Source: Paraconexibacter algicola (GTDB lineage Bacteria > Actinomycetota > Thermoleophilia > Solirubrobacterales > Solirubrobacteraceae). From it: a stretch of 64,000 nucleotides of DNA. Below the pieces are notes generated by a model. The model worked only from the letters and a program-made list of their open reading frames with translations, was not told the origin of the DNA and ran no database searches. A program made the translations under genes and the position numbers. Positions 34,284-42,867 of the stretch are shown piece by piece. Every line of letters starts with the position of its first letter. The stretch's first letter is position 1. Where the stretch lies: positions 310,001 to 374,000 of the forward strand of contig NZ_PYYB01000002.1 of NCBI RefSeq assembly GCF_003044185.1, given 5' to 3'.

Positions 34284-34715
34284 ATGTACCAGTTCAGTCG
34301 AGCCATCTACCGCGAGCTCGCGCCGCTCGTGCACGACCACGCCGGCGACGCCCGCGTCGCCCACGCGTCGGTCCTGCGCTCGTGCGAGAGCGCGATGAAC
34401 CGCCTCGCGACCGACCGCCACTACTTCGCGCGGCCGGCACGCACGCTGTTCAACGACATCCGCATCCACTTCCCGATGGCCGCCCAGGCGCGCGTCTGGC
34501 TCGTCGTGCAGCGCTACGTCGCCTGCGCCGAGGAGTTCGTCGCCCGGCAGCCCCGCCACGGGGTCGACGCCAACGGCGACCCGCTGCGCTGCCGCGCCAC
34601 GACGCGCCGAGGCACCGCGTGCCAGCGGGAGCCGCTCGCGCACAACGGCTACTGCCCGTCGCACCAGCACCTCGCCGAGACCGAAGAGGTCGAGGCCGCC
34701 CCGCTCGCGGCCTGA
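34284..34715 (+). CDS. small protein with C-terminal Cys/His zinc-binding motif
   Basis: A 143-residue protein. The first 95 residues are helical ('YQFSRAIYRELAPLVHDHAG', 'VLRSCESAMNRLATDRHYFA'). The C-terminal part 'RCRATTRRGTACQREPLAHN' followed by GYCPSHQH has the C-x9-C...C-x2-H spacing seen in small zinc knuckles of phage and bacterial proteins. GAGGAGAG at 34263-34270 and AAGGG at 34272-34276 precede the ATG; an in-frame ATG at 34242 is less likely. Function unknown. Confidence 0.68.
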   Translation: MYQFSRAIYRELAPLVHDHAGDARVAHASVLRSCESAMNRLATDRHYFARPARTLFNDIRIHFPMAAQARVWLVVQRYVACAEEFVARQPRHGVDANGDPLRCRATTRRGTACQREPLAHNGYCPSHQHLAETEEVEAAPLAA

Positions 34716-34739
34716 GCCCCGCCTCCGGGCGCCCCGGTC

Positions 34740-34745
34740 TACGCT
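34740..34745 (+). promoter_or_regulatory. -10 element TACGCT for hyuA
   Basis: TACGCT lies six bases before the hyuA GTG, the same hexamer and spacing as for nadB. Confidence 0.5.
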
Positions 34746-34751
34746 GCCGGG

Positions 34752-36614
34752 GTGCTCCTCGGGGTCGACGTCGGCGGGACCTTCACGGACGCCGTCCTCG
34801 TGGACGGCGACCGCGTCCTGACCGCGAAGTCCCCGACGACGCCGCAGGACCAGTCGCTCGGCGTCCTCGCCGCCGTCGAGGCGGTGCTCGCGCTCGCCGC
34901 GGCCGCGCCCGGCGCGGTCACCGGCTTCGCGCACGGCATGACGGTGGCGACGAACGCGCTCCTGGAGGGCCGCGGCGCGCGGACGGCGCTCGTGGCGACC
35001 GAGGGCTTCTGCGACCTCGTCGAGCTCGGACGGCAGGACCGCGCCGACCTCTACCGGCTCGACGCCGCGCACCCCGCCCCGCTCGTCCCGCCGCAGCGAC
35101 GCGTCCCCGCGCCGGAGCGTCACGCGGCCGACGGCACGGTCCTGCGCCCGCTGGACGAGGCCGCCGCCGAGCGGGTCGCGCAGGCGGTCGCCGCGCTCGA
35201 TCCCGAGGCCGTCGCCGTCTGCCTGCTGCACGCCGACCGCCATACCGCGCACGAGCAGCGCCTCGGCGCGGCGCTGCGGCGCCGCCTGCCCGGCGTGCAC
35301 GTGTCGCTCAGCCACGAGGTCGTCGGGACGTTCCGCGAGGCCGAGCGCGCCGCCACGACCGAGGTCGACGCGGCGCTCTCGCCGCTGCTGCGCGACTACC
35401 TGCGGCGGCTGCTGGACCGCGCGGGCGCCGCCGGGCTGCCCGAGCCCTCGATCATGCAGAGCAGCGGCGGGCTGACGACCGCCGCCCACGCGGCCGGGCA
35501 CGCCGCGCTCACCGTGCTCAGCGGTCCGGCGGGCGGCGCGGCGGCCGCGGCGCTCGTGGCGCGCGCGACCGGGGTGCCCGATCTCCTGTGCTTCGACATG
35601 GGCGGCACCTCCTGCGACGTCTGCGTCGTGCAGGACGGCCGGGTGCGCGAGACCGCGGGGCGCGAGGTCGGCGGCCGTGAGATCGCGTTGCCGATGGTCG
35701 ACATCCACACCGTCGGAGCGGGCGGCGGCTCGATCGCCTGGTGCGACGCCGGCGGCGCGCTGCGCGTGGGTCCCCGCTCGGCCGGCGCCCGGCCCGGGCC
35801 GGCCGCGTACGGGCACGGCGGCACCGAGCCGACCGTGACCGACGCCCACGTCGTGCTCGGGCACCTCCCCGGGGGGACGCCGCTCCCGGGCGGCCTCACG
35901 ATCGACGCGGAGGCCGCCCACGCCGCGGTCGCCGCGCTCGGGGACCGGATCGGGCTCGACGCGCGCGCGACCGCCGCCGGGATGGTGCGCGTCGCGGACG
36001 CGGAGATGGTCCGCGCGCTCCGGGTGATGACGGTCGAGCGCGGCGTCGACCCGCGCGACTTCGCGCTGCTGGCCTTCGGCGGCGCCGGCCCGCTGCACGC
36101 GGTCGGGATCGCCGAGCAGCTCGGGATCCGCCGCGTGGTCGTGCCCCGGGCCGGCGGCGTCCTCAGCGCGCTCGGGCTCGCGGCGGCCGACCGGCGGACC
36201 GACGAGGTCCGCACGGTCCTGCTGCGCGGCCCCGAGGTGACCGCCGCCGCGCTGCGCGACGCGGCCGGCGACGCCCGGGAGGTCGCGTGGGATGCGCGCT
36301 ACGCCGGCCAGTCCTTCGAGCTGACGCTCACCGACGTCCCGCCGGATCCCGCGGCGCTGCGCCACGCCTTCGACACCGAGCACCACGCCCGCTACGGCTA
36401 CGCCGACGCGGAGGCGGTGCTCGAGGTCGTCGCGGTGCGGCGCACGCGGCGCGCGCCGGGCCCGGCGATCGACCTCGCCGCCGGGGACCCCGACCCCACC
36501 GCGGTCCGCGGGCCCGCGGTCGTCGGGCTCCCGGGCGCGACGCTCGTCGTCCCGGCGGGCTGGAGCGGCGCGCCGGACGCGACCGGGACGCTGCTGCTGG
36601 AGCGGGCGGCATGA
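34752..36614 (+). CDS. hyuA: hydantoinase/oxoprolinase subunit A
   Basis: ATP-dependent amidohydrolase subunit of the N-methylhydantoinase/5-oxoprolinase/acetone carboxylase family, 620 residues. It has the actin-like phosphate loop 'LGVDVGGTFTDAVLV', 'HGMTVATNALLEGRGARTAL', 'VLSGPAGGAAAAAL' and 'CFDMGGTSCDVCVV', plus 'PAYGHGGTEPTVTDAHVVLG'. It overlaps hyuB by ATGA. The real substrate may be a hydantoin, oxoproline or a related lactam. Confidence 0.92.
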   Translation: MLLGVDVGGTFTDAVLVDGDRVLTAKSPTTPQDQSLGVLAAVEAVLALAAAAPGAVTGFAHGMTVATNALLEGRGARTALVATEGFCDLVELGRQDRADLYRLDAAHPAPLVPPQRRVPAPERHAADGTVLRPLDEAAAERVAQAVAALDPEAVAVCLLHADRHTAHEQRLGAALRRRLPGVHVSLSHEVVGTFREAERAATTEVDAALSPLLRDYLRRLLDRAGAAGLPEPSIMQSSGGLTTAAHAAGHAALTVLSGPAGGAAAAALVARATGVPDLLCFDMGGTSCDVCVVQDGRVRETAGREVGGREIALPMVDIHTVGAGGGSIAWCDAGGALRVGPRSAGARPGPAAYGHGGTEPTVTDAHVVLGHLPGGTPLPGGLTIDAEAAHAAVAALGDRIGLDARATAAGMVRVADAEMVRALRVMTVERGVDPRDFALLAFGGAGPLHAVGIAEQLGIRRVVVPRAGGVLSALGLAAADRRTDEVRTVLLRGPEVTAAALRDAAGDAREVAWDARYAGQSFELTLTDVPPDPAALRHAFDTEHHARYGYADAEAVLEVVAVRRTRRAPGPAIDLAAGDPDPTAVRGPAVVGLPGATLVVPAGWSGAPDATGTLLLERAA

Positions 36615-38113
36615 GCCTCGACCCCGTCGCCCTCCAGGTCACCGGCGGCGCGCTGCGCGCCGCGTGCGAGGAGATGGGCGCGGTCCTGATCCGCGCGGCG
36701 CACTCCTCGAACATCAAGGAGCGTCGCGACTGCTCCACCGCGCTGTTCGACGCCGCCGGCGCGATGGTCGCCCAGGCCGAGCACATCCCGGTGCATCTCG
36801 GGGCGATGCCCGCAGCGGTCGCCGCGGTGCTCTCTGAGGACCACGCCCCCGGGCGCTCCTGGGTGCTCAACGACCCCTACCGGGGCGGCACGCACCTGCC
36901 GGACATCACGGTGATCACGCCGGTGTTCGAGCGGCCGGACGGCGGGCCGCTGCTGGGCTTCGCGGCGAGCCGCGCCCACCACGCCGACGTCGGGGCGCGC
37001 GTGCCCGGCTCGATGCCCGCGGACTCCCGCACCCTGGACGAGGAGGGCGTGGTGATCGCCCCGCGGGTGCTCGACGACGCCGCGATCGACGAGCTCGTCG
37101 CGCGGATGCGCGGGCCGCGCCAGCGCCGGGCGGACCTCCGCGCGCAGCTCGCCGCGGGCGCCGTCGGCGTGCGACGGCTGCAGGAGCTCGCGCAGCGGCT
37201 CGGCGTCGACGGCCTCGCCGCCGCGACCGCGGCCAGCCTCGACTACGCCGAGCGCCGGGCCCGGGCGTCGCTCGCCGCGCTCCCGGACGGCACCCGGCAC
37301 GCCACCGACGTGCTCGAGGCCGCCGACGGGGATCTCGAGCTGCGGCTCGCCGCGACGGTCGCCGGCGACCGGATCGTCCTGGACTTCACGGGCAGCGCCG
37401 CGCAGCACGACGGCAACCTCAACTGCCCGCTCGCCGTGACCCGGTCGGCGTGCGTGTTCGCGGTGAAGGTCCTGACCGACCCGGACCTCCCGGCCAGCGC
37501 CGGGGCGCACCGGCCGATCGAGGTCGTGGTCCCCGAGGGCTCGCTGCTGCACGCGCGGTCGCCCGCCGCGGTCGCCGCCGGGAACGTCGAGACGTCCTCG
37601 CGGGTGGCCGACCTCGTGCTCGCCGCGTTCGGTCGCGCGCTCGGCCAGGGGACGATGAACAACCTGACCCTCGGCAACGACACGTTCGCGTACTACGAGA
37701 CCGTCGGCGGCGGCCAGGGCGCGAGCCCGGACGCCGACGGCCCCAGCGGCGTGCACGTGGCGATGAGCAACACCCGCAACACGCCGGTGGAGGCGCTGGA
37801 GCTCGAGTTCCCGCTGCGCTGCACGACGTACGCGGTCCGGCGCGGCAGCGGCGGCGCCGGGCGCCACCGGGGCGGCGACGGCGTGGTGCGCGAGTTCGAG
37901 GCGCTGGAGCCGATGACCGCGTCGCTCATCACCGAGCGTCGCCGTCACGCACCACCCGGCGCCGCCGGCGGCGGCGCCGGCGCGGTCGGCCGCACGCTGC
38001 TCAACGGCCGCGAGCTGCCCGCCAAGTGGACCGGGAAGCTCGCCCCGGGCGACCGGCTGCGGCTGGAGACCCCGGGCGGCGGCGGCCACGGGACGGCGGA
38101 CCAGGAGGCGTAG
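36611..38113 (+). CDS. hyuB: hydantoinase/oxoprolinase subunit B
   Basis: Partner subunit, 500 residues. Typical phrases are 'RAAHSSNIKERRDCSTALFD', 'HIPVHLGAMP', 'NDPYRGGTHLPDITVITPVF', 'FAASRAHHADVGARVPGSMP' and 'GGQGASPDADGPSGVHVAMS'. ATG overlaps the hyuA stop. Its TAG stop is also the start of a TAGGAT hexamer for the next gene. Confidence 0.93.
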   Translation: MSLDPVALQVTGGALRAACEEMGAVLIRAAHSSNIKERRDCSTALFDAAGAMVAQAEHIPVHLGAMPAAVAAVLSEDHAPGRSWVLNDPYRGGTHLPDITVITPVFERPDGGPLLGFAASRAHHADVGARVPGSMPADSRTLDEEGVVIAPRVLDDAAIDELVARMRGPRQRRADLRAQLAAGAVGVRRLQELAQRLGVDGLAAATAASLDYAERRARASLAALPDGTRHATDVLEAADGDLELRLAATVAGDRIVLDFTGSAAQHDGNLNCPLAVTRSACVFAVKVLTDPDLPASAGAHRPIEVVVPEGSLLHARSPAAVAAGNVETSSRVADLVLAAFGRALGQGTMNNLTLGNDTFAYYETVGGGQGASPDADGPSGVHVAMSNTRNTPVEALELEFPLRCTTYAVRRGSGGAGRHRGGDGVVREFEALEPMTASLITERRRHAPPGAAGGGAGAVGRTLLNGRELPAKWTGKLAPGDRLRLETPGGGGHGTADQEA

Positions 38114-38116
38114 GAT
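38111..38116 (+). promoter_or_regulatory. -10 element TAGGAT overlapping hyuB stop
   Basis: TAGGAT lies six bases before the ATG at 38123, and its TAG is the stop codon of hyuB. Confidence 0.5.
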
Positions 38117-38122
38117 CGGCCG

Positions 38123-39004
38123 ATGGAGATCGGCTTTCTCGGACTGGGGATCATGGGCTCGCGGATGGCGGCGAACGTCGCCCGCGCCGGCCACCAGGTC
38201 ACCGTCTACAACCGCACGACCGCGACCGCGCATGCCTGGGTCGCCGAGCACGGCGGCACCGTCGCGCAGACCCCGGCGCAGGCCGCCGCGGCGGCGGACG
38301 TGGTGATCTCGATGGTCGTCGACGGCGCGCAGGTCGAGCAGGTGCTGCTCGGGCCCGACGGCGCCGCCGACGGCGCGCGACCCGGCGCGCTGTTCGTGGA
38401 CATGTCGACGATCTCCCCGGACGACACGCGGCGCATCGGCGCCGGGCTCGCCGAGCGGGGCGTGGCGTTCGTCGACGCGCCGGTGACCGGCTCGAGCCCG
38501 AAGGCGCAGGACGGCACGCTGACGATCATGGCCGGCGGCGCGGAGGAGGACGTGCGGCGGGCGTGGCCGCTGTTCGAGGCGATGGGCTCGCTCGTGCTGC
38601 ACGTCGGCGGGCTCGGCCAGGGCGAGATGGTGAAGCTCATCAACAACGCCACGGCGGCGGCGAACACGCTCGCGGTCGCCCAGGCGCTGGTCGTGGGACG
38701 CGCCACGGGCGTCGATCTCGGCGCGCTCGTGCAGGTGATGTCGGCGGGGTCGGGCGGCAGCGCGATGCTCGACCTCAAGGCGCCGGTGATGCAGGAGCAC
38801 GACTACACCACGCTGTTCAAGCTCGAGCACATGCTCAAGGACGTGCGCCTGTGCCTGGAGCAGGCGCGGGCCGCCGGGGTCGGCTTCGACGCCGCGGCGG
38901 CCGCGGGCGGTGCGCTGGAGCACGGTCTCGAGCAGGGCCTGGGCGAGGCGGACTTCGCGGCCCTCCTGGAGGCGGTCGAGGCGGCGTCCGGGGTGCGCCT
39001 GTAG
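38123..39004 (+). CDS. NAD(P)-dependent beta-hydroxyacid dehydrogenase (3-hydroxyisobutyrate dehydrogenase family)
   Basis: A 293-residue two-domain oxidoreductase. Rossmann motif GFLGLGIMGSRMAANVARAG at residues 4-23, 'VDMSTISPDDTRRI' near 92, substrate loop 'DAPVTGSSPKAQDGTL' near 118 and the catalytic Lys in 'GQGEMVKLINNATAAAN' near 170. The family also includes tartronate semialdehyde reductases and imine reductases; placement behind hyuAB hints at a shared catabolic route, but it also has its own promoter. Confidence 0.9.
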   Translation: MEIGFLGLGIMGSRMAANVARAGHQVTVYNRTTATAHAWVAEHGGTVAQTPAQAAAAADVVISMVVDGAQVEQVLLGPDGAADGARPGALFVDMSTISPDDTRRIGAGLAERGVAFVDAPVTGSSPKAQDGTLTIMAGGAEEDVRRAWPLFEAMGSLVLHVGGLGQGEMVKLINNATAAANTLAVAQALVVGRATGVDLGALVQVMSAGSGGSAMLDLKAPVMQEHDYTTLFKLEHMLKDVRLCLEQARAAGVGFDAAAAAGGALEHGLEQGLGEADFAALLEAVEAASGVRL

Positions 39005-39240
39005 CGCCTGCCATCCGGTCGGGGTGCGGTTGTCCACACGGTCGAGCGGCAGAGCTTTTATGCGCCAGTTCAAGCGTCTACGCGCCAGCTGAGAAGGGCA
39101 AAAAACCGCTGCTTTGCAGGGACATTTGAACTTCGCACGATCGTTTGCGAACATCCTTCACATCCCGCGCCGTCGTCCTGCTGGTTCGGACGCGCTCTCG
39201 CGGGATCTTCTTTGTCCTCCCCTCCCCCTCGGAAACCCTT
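39005..39240 (+). promoter_or_regulatory. A/T-richer intergenic region with promoter candidate and direct repeats
   Basis: This 236-base gap is noticeably less GC-rich than its surroundings. GCGCCAGTT (39062-39070) recurs as GCGCCAGCT (39082-39090), 20 bases apart, as a regulator bound to one DNA face might need. TTGAAC (39126-39131) and GAACAT (39149-39154), 17 bases apart, form a plausible promoter for the DUF1802 gene with a leader of about 80 bases. I see no credible small gene in it. Confidence 0.4.
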
Positions 39241-39870
39241 ATGCCTATCGCGTTCAAGGAATGGGCTGTCACCGTCCGCGCCCTCGCAGAGGGTGAGCAG
39301 CTGCTCACCCTGCGGAAGGGCGGGATCCGCGAGCCGGAGAAGCACTTCGCGCTCGACCACGACCGCTTCTTCCTCTACCCCACGTTCGACCACCAGAAGA
39401 ACGACCTGGTGCGCGACTCCCACCTGCCCGAGCTGCGCCGCGCGCTCGAGGAGGGTGTCTGGGCGGACGGCGAGCCGCCCGTGCACGCGCTGACGCGCGA
39501 CGGTGGCATCGCCCAGCCCGAGCGCGTCCGGATCCGCGCGTGGGCCGAGGTCGCCGGCCACTTCACGATCGACGACCCCCGCACGGTCAACGATCTGTCG
39601 CCGTTCTACGTGTGGACGACCGACTACGCCGAGAAGCGCCTCGCGTGGAAGCGTCACCACCCGCTGCACGTGCTGCTCCTGCGCACGTACCGCATCCCGC
39701 GCCCGGTCACCGTCAAGGTCCGTGACGACTTCGGGGGCTGCCGCTCCTGGCTGGAGATCAACCGCGACCTCCCGTTCGAGGGCACCCCGGTGCTGTCCGA
39801 CGAGGAGTTCGAGCGCGCGACCGAGACGATCGCCGAGATCTGCGCCGGCCGCGTCCCCGCGCTGGTCTAG
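39241..39870 (+). CDS. DUF1802 family protein
   Basis: A 209-residue protein beginning 'MPIAFKEWAVTVRALAEGEQ' with 'LLTLRKGGIREPEKHFALDH', 'FFLYPTFDHQKNDLV' and 'SPFYVWTTDYAEKRLAWK', the pattern of DUF1802 proteins of cyanobacteria and actinobacteria as I recall them. Activity unknown. ATG at 39241 starts right at the conserved domain; no ribosome site is visible and an in-frame ATG at 39145 would only add an atypical leader. Confidence 0.8.
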   Translation: MPIAFKEWAVTVRALAEGEQLLTLRKGGIREPEKHFALDHDRFFLYPTFDHQKNDLVRDSHLPELRRALEEGVWADGEPPVHALTRDGGIAQPERVRIRAWAEVAGHFTIDDPRTVNDLSPFYVWTTDYAEKRLAWKRHHPLHVLLLRTYRIPRPVTVKVRDDFGGCRSWLEINRDLPFEGTPVLSDEEFERATETIAEICAGRVPALV

Positions 39871-39921
39871 CCGCATCCGCCTGACCGCAGCAGCCGTGCC
39901 CGTCGATCCCCGCCCGTCCCG

Positions 39922-40899
39922 GTGACGAGCGGGGATCGCGCGTTTCCGGCCCCGACCTGGGCCGCCGACCGCGTGCGCTCGGCCGACCGCCTGCTCGTCG
40001 TCGGCATCGGCGGGGGCGGTGACGTCGTCGGCGCCCTGGCGGTCGCCGAGGCCGCCCGGGCGCTCGGGACCGCCGCGGTCGTCGGCGGCCTCACCTGGGA
40101 ACGACGCCCCGTCGACCCCCTCCCCGGCCCGCGGCGCATCGACGAGCTCGTCGACGCCCGGACCGTCCTGCACCCCACCGTCGCGCTCGCCGGGCCCGAG
40201 ACCACCGGACCGGGCGGCTTCGCGTTCGCCGAGAGCCGCATGGCCGCGTTCCTGCAGGCCGACACCGTCCTCGTCGACCCGGGCCCCGGCCCCGCCGCCG
40301 TCGGCGACGGGCTCGTCGCCGCGACGCAGGCGCTCGGCTGCGACCTCGTCGTGCTGCTCGACGTCGGCGGCGACGTCCTCGCCCACGGGGACGAGGCCGG
40401 GCTCGCGAGCCCGCTGGCCGACGCCGTCCTGCTCGCCGCCGCGCCCGTCCTCGCCGCGGTCGGCATCCCGGCGATCCTCACCGTCTTCGGCGCCGGCTGC
40501 GACGGCGAGCTGCGACCCGACGAGGTCGCCGCCCGCCATGACGAGGTGACCGCTGCCGGCGGCGACCTCGGCGACCTCGAGCTCACCGCCCCGATGCTCG
40601 ACCGCCTCGAGTCCGCGATGGGCACCGTGGTGACCGAGGCGAGCGCGATGGCCGTGCGCTGCGCGCGCGGCGAGACCGGCACGGCGACGATCCGCGACGG
40701 GCGCCGGACCGTCGAGCTGACCGCCGACGGCGGGCGCCTGCGCTGCGTCGACCCCGTGACCGCGATGCGCAGCGCCGCCCGGCTGGCCGCCGCCCTCGAT
40801 CCGCACGAGGACCTCACCGCCGCCCACGAGCGGCTGACCGCGATGGGCGTGCGCACCGAGCTCGCCCACGAGCTCGACGCGGCCGCCGACGACGCCTGA
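39922..40899 (+). CDS. DUF1152 family protein
   Basis: A 325-residue protein with the glycine-rich loop 'LLVVGIGGGGDVVGALAVAE' near residue 25, reminiscent of a nucleotide-binding Rossmann turn, and repeated 'VVLLDVGGDVLAHGDE'. The loop is what I associate with DUF1152, mainly known from archaea. No biochemical role is established. GTG start 51 bases after the DUF1802 gene. Confidence 0.68.
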   Translation: MTSGDRAFPAPTWAADRVRSADRLLVVGIGGGGDVVGALAVAEAARALGTAAVVGGLTWERRPVDPLPGPRRIDELVDARTVLHPTVALAGPETTGPGGFAFAESRMAAFLQADTVLVDPGPGPAAVGDGLVAATQALGCDLVVLLDVGGDVLAHGDEAGLASPLADAVLLAAAPVLAAVGIPAILTVFGAGCDGELRPDEVAARHDEVTAAGGDLGDLELTAPMLDRLESAMGTVVTEASAMAVRCARGETGTATIRDGRRTVELTADGGRLRCVDPVTAMRSAARLAAALDPHEDLTAAHERLTAMGVRTELAHELDAAADDA

Positions 40900-40955
40900 C
40901 CCTCGCCCCCGGTGCCCCGAGAGGACCGCCGCCGCGCGCGGCGAAGTCCGCAGGG

Positions 40956-41708
40956 ATGCCCTGGGTCGAGACGAGCAGCCCGAACTTCGCGGCCCGCCAC
41001 GAGCTGCGCGACGAGGACGACGTCGCGAGCGTCCTGGAGCTGCTCGAGGACACCCGCGAGCGGCTCGTGCAGACGTTCCCGGAGCCCGAGCACGAGATCA
41101 CCGTCGTCGTGCACGGCTCGACCGGCTCGCTCGCGCTCGCCCAGCCGTACCTGCCGCTGCTGCAGCGGCTGACCGCCCCCGCGTCCCGCCGCTACCTCGC
41201 GGGCTGGCCGGGCGCGCGCGAGCTGCACCTGCTCGCCCCCCGCCGGCTCGAGGCGCGCGCGTCCTCGGTCCCCGGGTCGCGCGAGATGGCGCTGCTGGCC
41301 CCCGCGGGCCTCTACGCGCAGATGCTCGTCGGGCTCGCGAACCCGCGCCTCGCGCCACCCTGGCGGCCCGGGCCGACCCGCCGGACGCTGCAGTGGGCGT
41401 GGCTCGCGCTCGGCGCCGGCCAGTACTTCGGCGGCCAGACGGCGTTCGCGCGCCCGGCGGTCGGGCGGCGCCTGCGCGAGGGCGACGAGCCGTCCTTCCC
41501 CCCGGGCCTGCGCGACGCGGCCCTGCTCGGGGGCACCGTCCTGGACCTGCTGGCCCGTGAGCGCGGCGAGCACGCCGTGGTCGAGCTCGTCCTGGGCCTC
41601 CACGAGGACGGCCCGCGGGCCGCGCTGCAGCGCGCCTTCGGGCGCGAGCTCGTCCACACCAGCGGCGTCTGGCGCGCCCACCTCGCCACCATGGGCGGGC
41701 AGGCCTGA
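40956..41708 (+). CDS. conserved protein, possibly degenerate gluzincin-like fold
   Basis: A 250-residue protein starting 'MPWVETSSPNFAARHELRDE', a phrase I associate with peptidase-MA-like proteins, and with 'ITVVVHGSTGSLALAQPYLP' and 'LLAPAGLYAQMLVGLANPRL'. The place where a zinc HExxH helix would be expected reads 'WAWLALGAGQYFGGQT', so peptidase activity is unlikely. Third gene of a plus-strand run with DUF1802 and DUF1152. Confidence 0.6.
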   Translation: MPWVETSSPNFAARHELRDEDDVASVLELLEDTRERLVQTFPEPEHEITVVVHGSTGSLALAQPYLPLLQRLTAPASRRYLAGWPGARELHLLAPRRLEARASSVPGSREMALLAPAGLYAQMLVGLANPRLAPPWRPGPTRRTLQWAWLALGAGQYFGGQTAFARPAVGRRLREGDEPSFPPGLRDAALLGGTVLDLLARERGEHAVVELVLGLHEDGPRAALQRAFGRELVHTSGVWRAHLATMGGQA

Positions 41709-41711
41709 GCG

Positions 41712-42209
41712 TCAGCCGCTCGCGAGGTCGAGCACCCAGACGATCACGCCGACGACGCCCAGGACGGCGAGCAGCCCGCCCATGAGGCGGGCGGGCGTCG
41801 GGCCGACGGGCCCCGGCTCGGCCAGCAGCTCGGCCTCGAGCAGCACCTCGCGGGCGGCGTCGACGCCGGAGGCCGGGACCAGGACGTCGCGCGGACCGGC
41901 CGCGAGCATGTCGGGCACGTCGAAGCCGCGCGAGCGGCGGACGAGGCTGGGGATCCCCTCCTCCAGCAGCAGGCCGCAGAGGAACTCCGCCTCCGCCTGG
42001 TGGCGGCCGCCGGCGACGCGGACGAGCTCGCCCTCCGCGTACTGGGGCTTGATCTTGCGGGCGCGGGCGTGCCGGTCGGTGACCTGTGGGTCGTCCGGCG
42101 CCCCGGCCCACGTGAGCGGCATCGCGCACGCGGTGCAGAAGCGGGCGGGCGGCGCGTGGAGGGCGCCGCACCGCGGGCAGACGAGCGGGGGCGCGCCGCC
42201 GCCGTCCAC
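41712..42209 (-). CDS. zinc-ribbon/DUF2007 membrane protein
   Basis: A 165-residue protein with a zinc ribbon (CPRCGALHAPPARFCTACA, about 11-29), a DUF2007-like domain (about 60-125: 'LVRVAGGRHQAEAEFLCGLL', 'DVLVPASGVDAAREVLLEAE') and a C-terminal membrane helix (about 142-162). DUF2007 is a small PII-like fold of unknown function. GTG start, four bases after the Mec stop, so it ends the cysteine gene run. Convergent with the previous gene. Confidence 0.8.
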   Translation of the reverse strand: MDGGGAPPLVCPRCGALHAPPARFCTACAMPLTWAGAPDDPQVTDRHARARKIKPQYAEGELVRVAGGRHQAEAEFLCGLLLEEGIPSLVRRSRGFDVPDMLAAGPRDVLVPASGVDAAREVLLEAELLAEPGPVGPTPARLMGGLLAVLGVVGVIVWVLDLASG

Positions 42210-42212
42210 CGG

Positions 42213-42608
42213 CTACTCCGACGTGAGGGCGACCTCGCGGTAGTCCCCGTCCTCGATCAGCCAGGACCGGACCTCGGGCTCGGCGTCCTTGAGGCCGACG
42301 ATGATCCACTCGACGCCGGGCCACAGCGCGCCGAAGTTCAGGTCGGTCTGGGACGGCTCGGGCGCCGACATGACGTGCGAGTGGTAGATCGCGCCGAGCT
42401 CCTCGCCGCGGTCCTCGAGCTCGTCGACGAGCCGCAGCAGGACGAGGCCGTCGATCTCGAAGCGGCGCTTGTCGTGCGCGGTGTTCTCGAGCTCGTGCAC
42501 GGCGACCGCGACGCCGTCGCGCGTGGCGACGACGCCGCAGCACTCCTCGGACACGTCGCGGCGCGCGTGCTCGACGATCTGCTCGAGCAGGGCGGGAGCG
42601 ATCTGCAT
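42213..42608 (-). CDS. mec: JAMM/MPN metalloprotease, Mec-like CysO-cysteine peptidase
   Basis: A 131-residue stand-alone JAMM protein. The zinc site is 'YHSHVMSAPEPSQTD' (H-x-H-x7-S-x2-D) near 75-89 with the upstream Glu in 'VSEECCGVV'. In Mycobacterium, Mec releases cysteine from the CysO carrier. Close linkage to cysM and cysO supports the same role; the protein could also trim the two extra residues of this CysO. ATG start with no clear ribosome site. Confidence 0.88.
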   Translation of the reverse strand: MQIAPALLEQIVEHARRDVSEECCGVVATRDGVAVAVHELENTAHDKRRFEIDGLVLLRLVDELEDRGEELGAIYHSHVMSAPEPSQTDLNFGALWPGVEWIIVGLKDAEPEVRSWLIEDGDYREVALTSE

Positions 42609-42620
42609 CCGTCGGGGCGC

Positions 42621-42803
42621 TCAGTCCGCCTTGAGGGCGCGGCGGTCGTCCTCGTCGTCGCGGCGCTCGCCCGAGATCGACTCCTTGAACTCACGCAGGC
42701 CGTTGCCGACCGAGCGGCCGACCTCCGGGAGCTTCTTGGGGCCGAGGACGATGAGGGCGATCGCGAGGACGATCACGAGCTCCATGGGACCGATGTTGGG
42801 CAT
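42621..42803 (-). CDS. tatA: Sec-independent translocase subunit TatA
   Basis: A 60-residue protein: short N-terminus, membrane helix 'PMELVIVLAIALIVLGPKKL' (about 6-25), the conserved FG/LGPKKLPE hinge, an amphipathic helix 'VGRSVGNGLREFKESI' and a charged tail. It forms the pore of the twin-arginine exporter. No tatC is nearby. GTG at 42806 directly before the ATG is an alternative start. Confidence 0.92.
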   Translation of the reverse strand: MPNIGPMELVIVLAIALIVLGPKKLPEVGRSVGNGLREFKESISGERRDDEDDRRALKAD

Positions 42804-42867
42804 CACTGGCTCAGTTCTCCGTGGGTGAGGGGGGTGCGCGGACGGACTTCCCGGGTTCCTACGTGGA

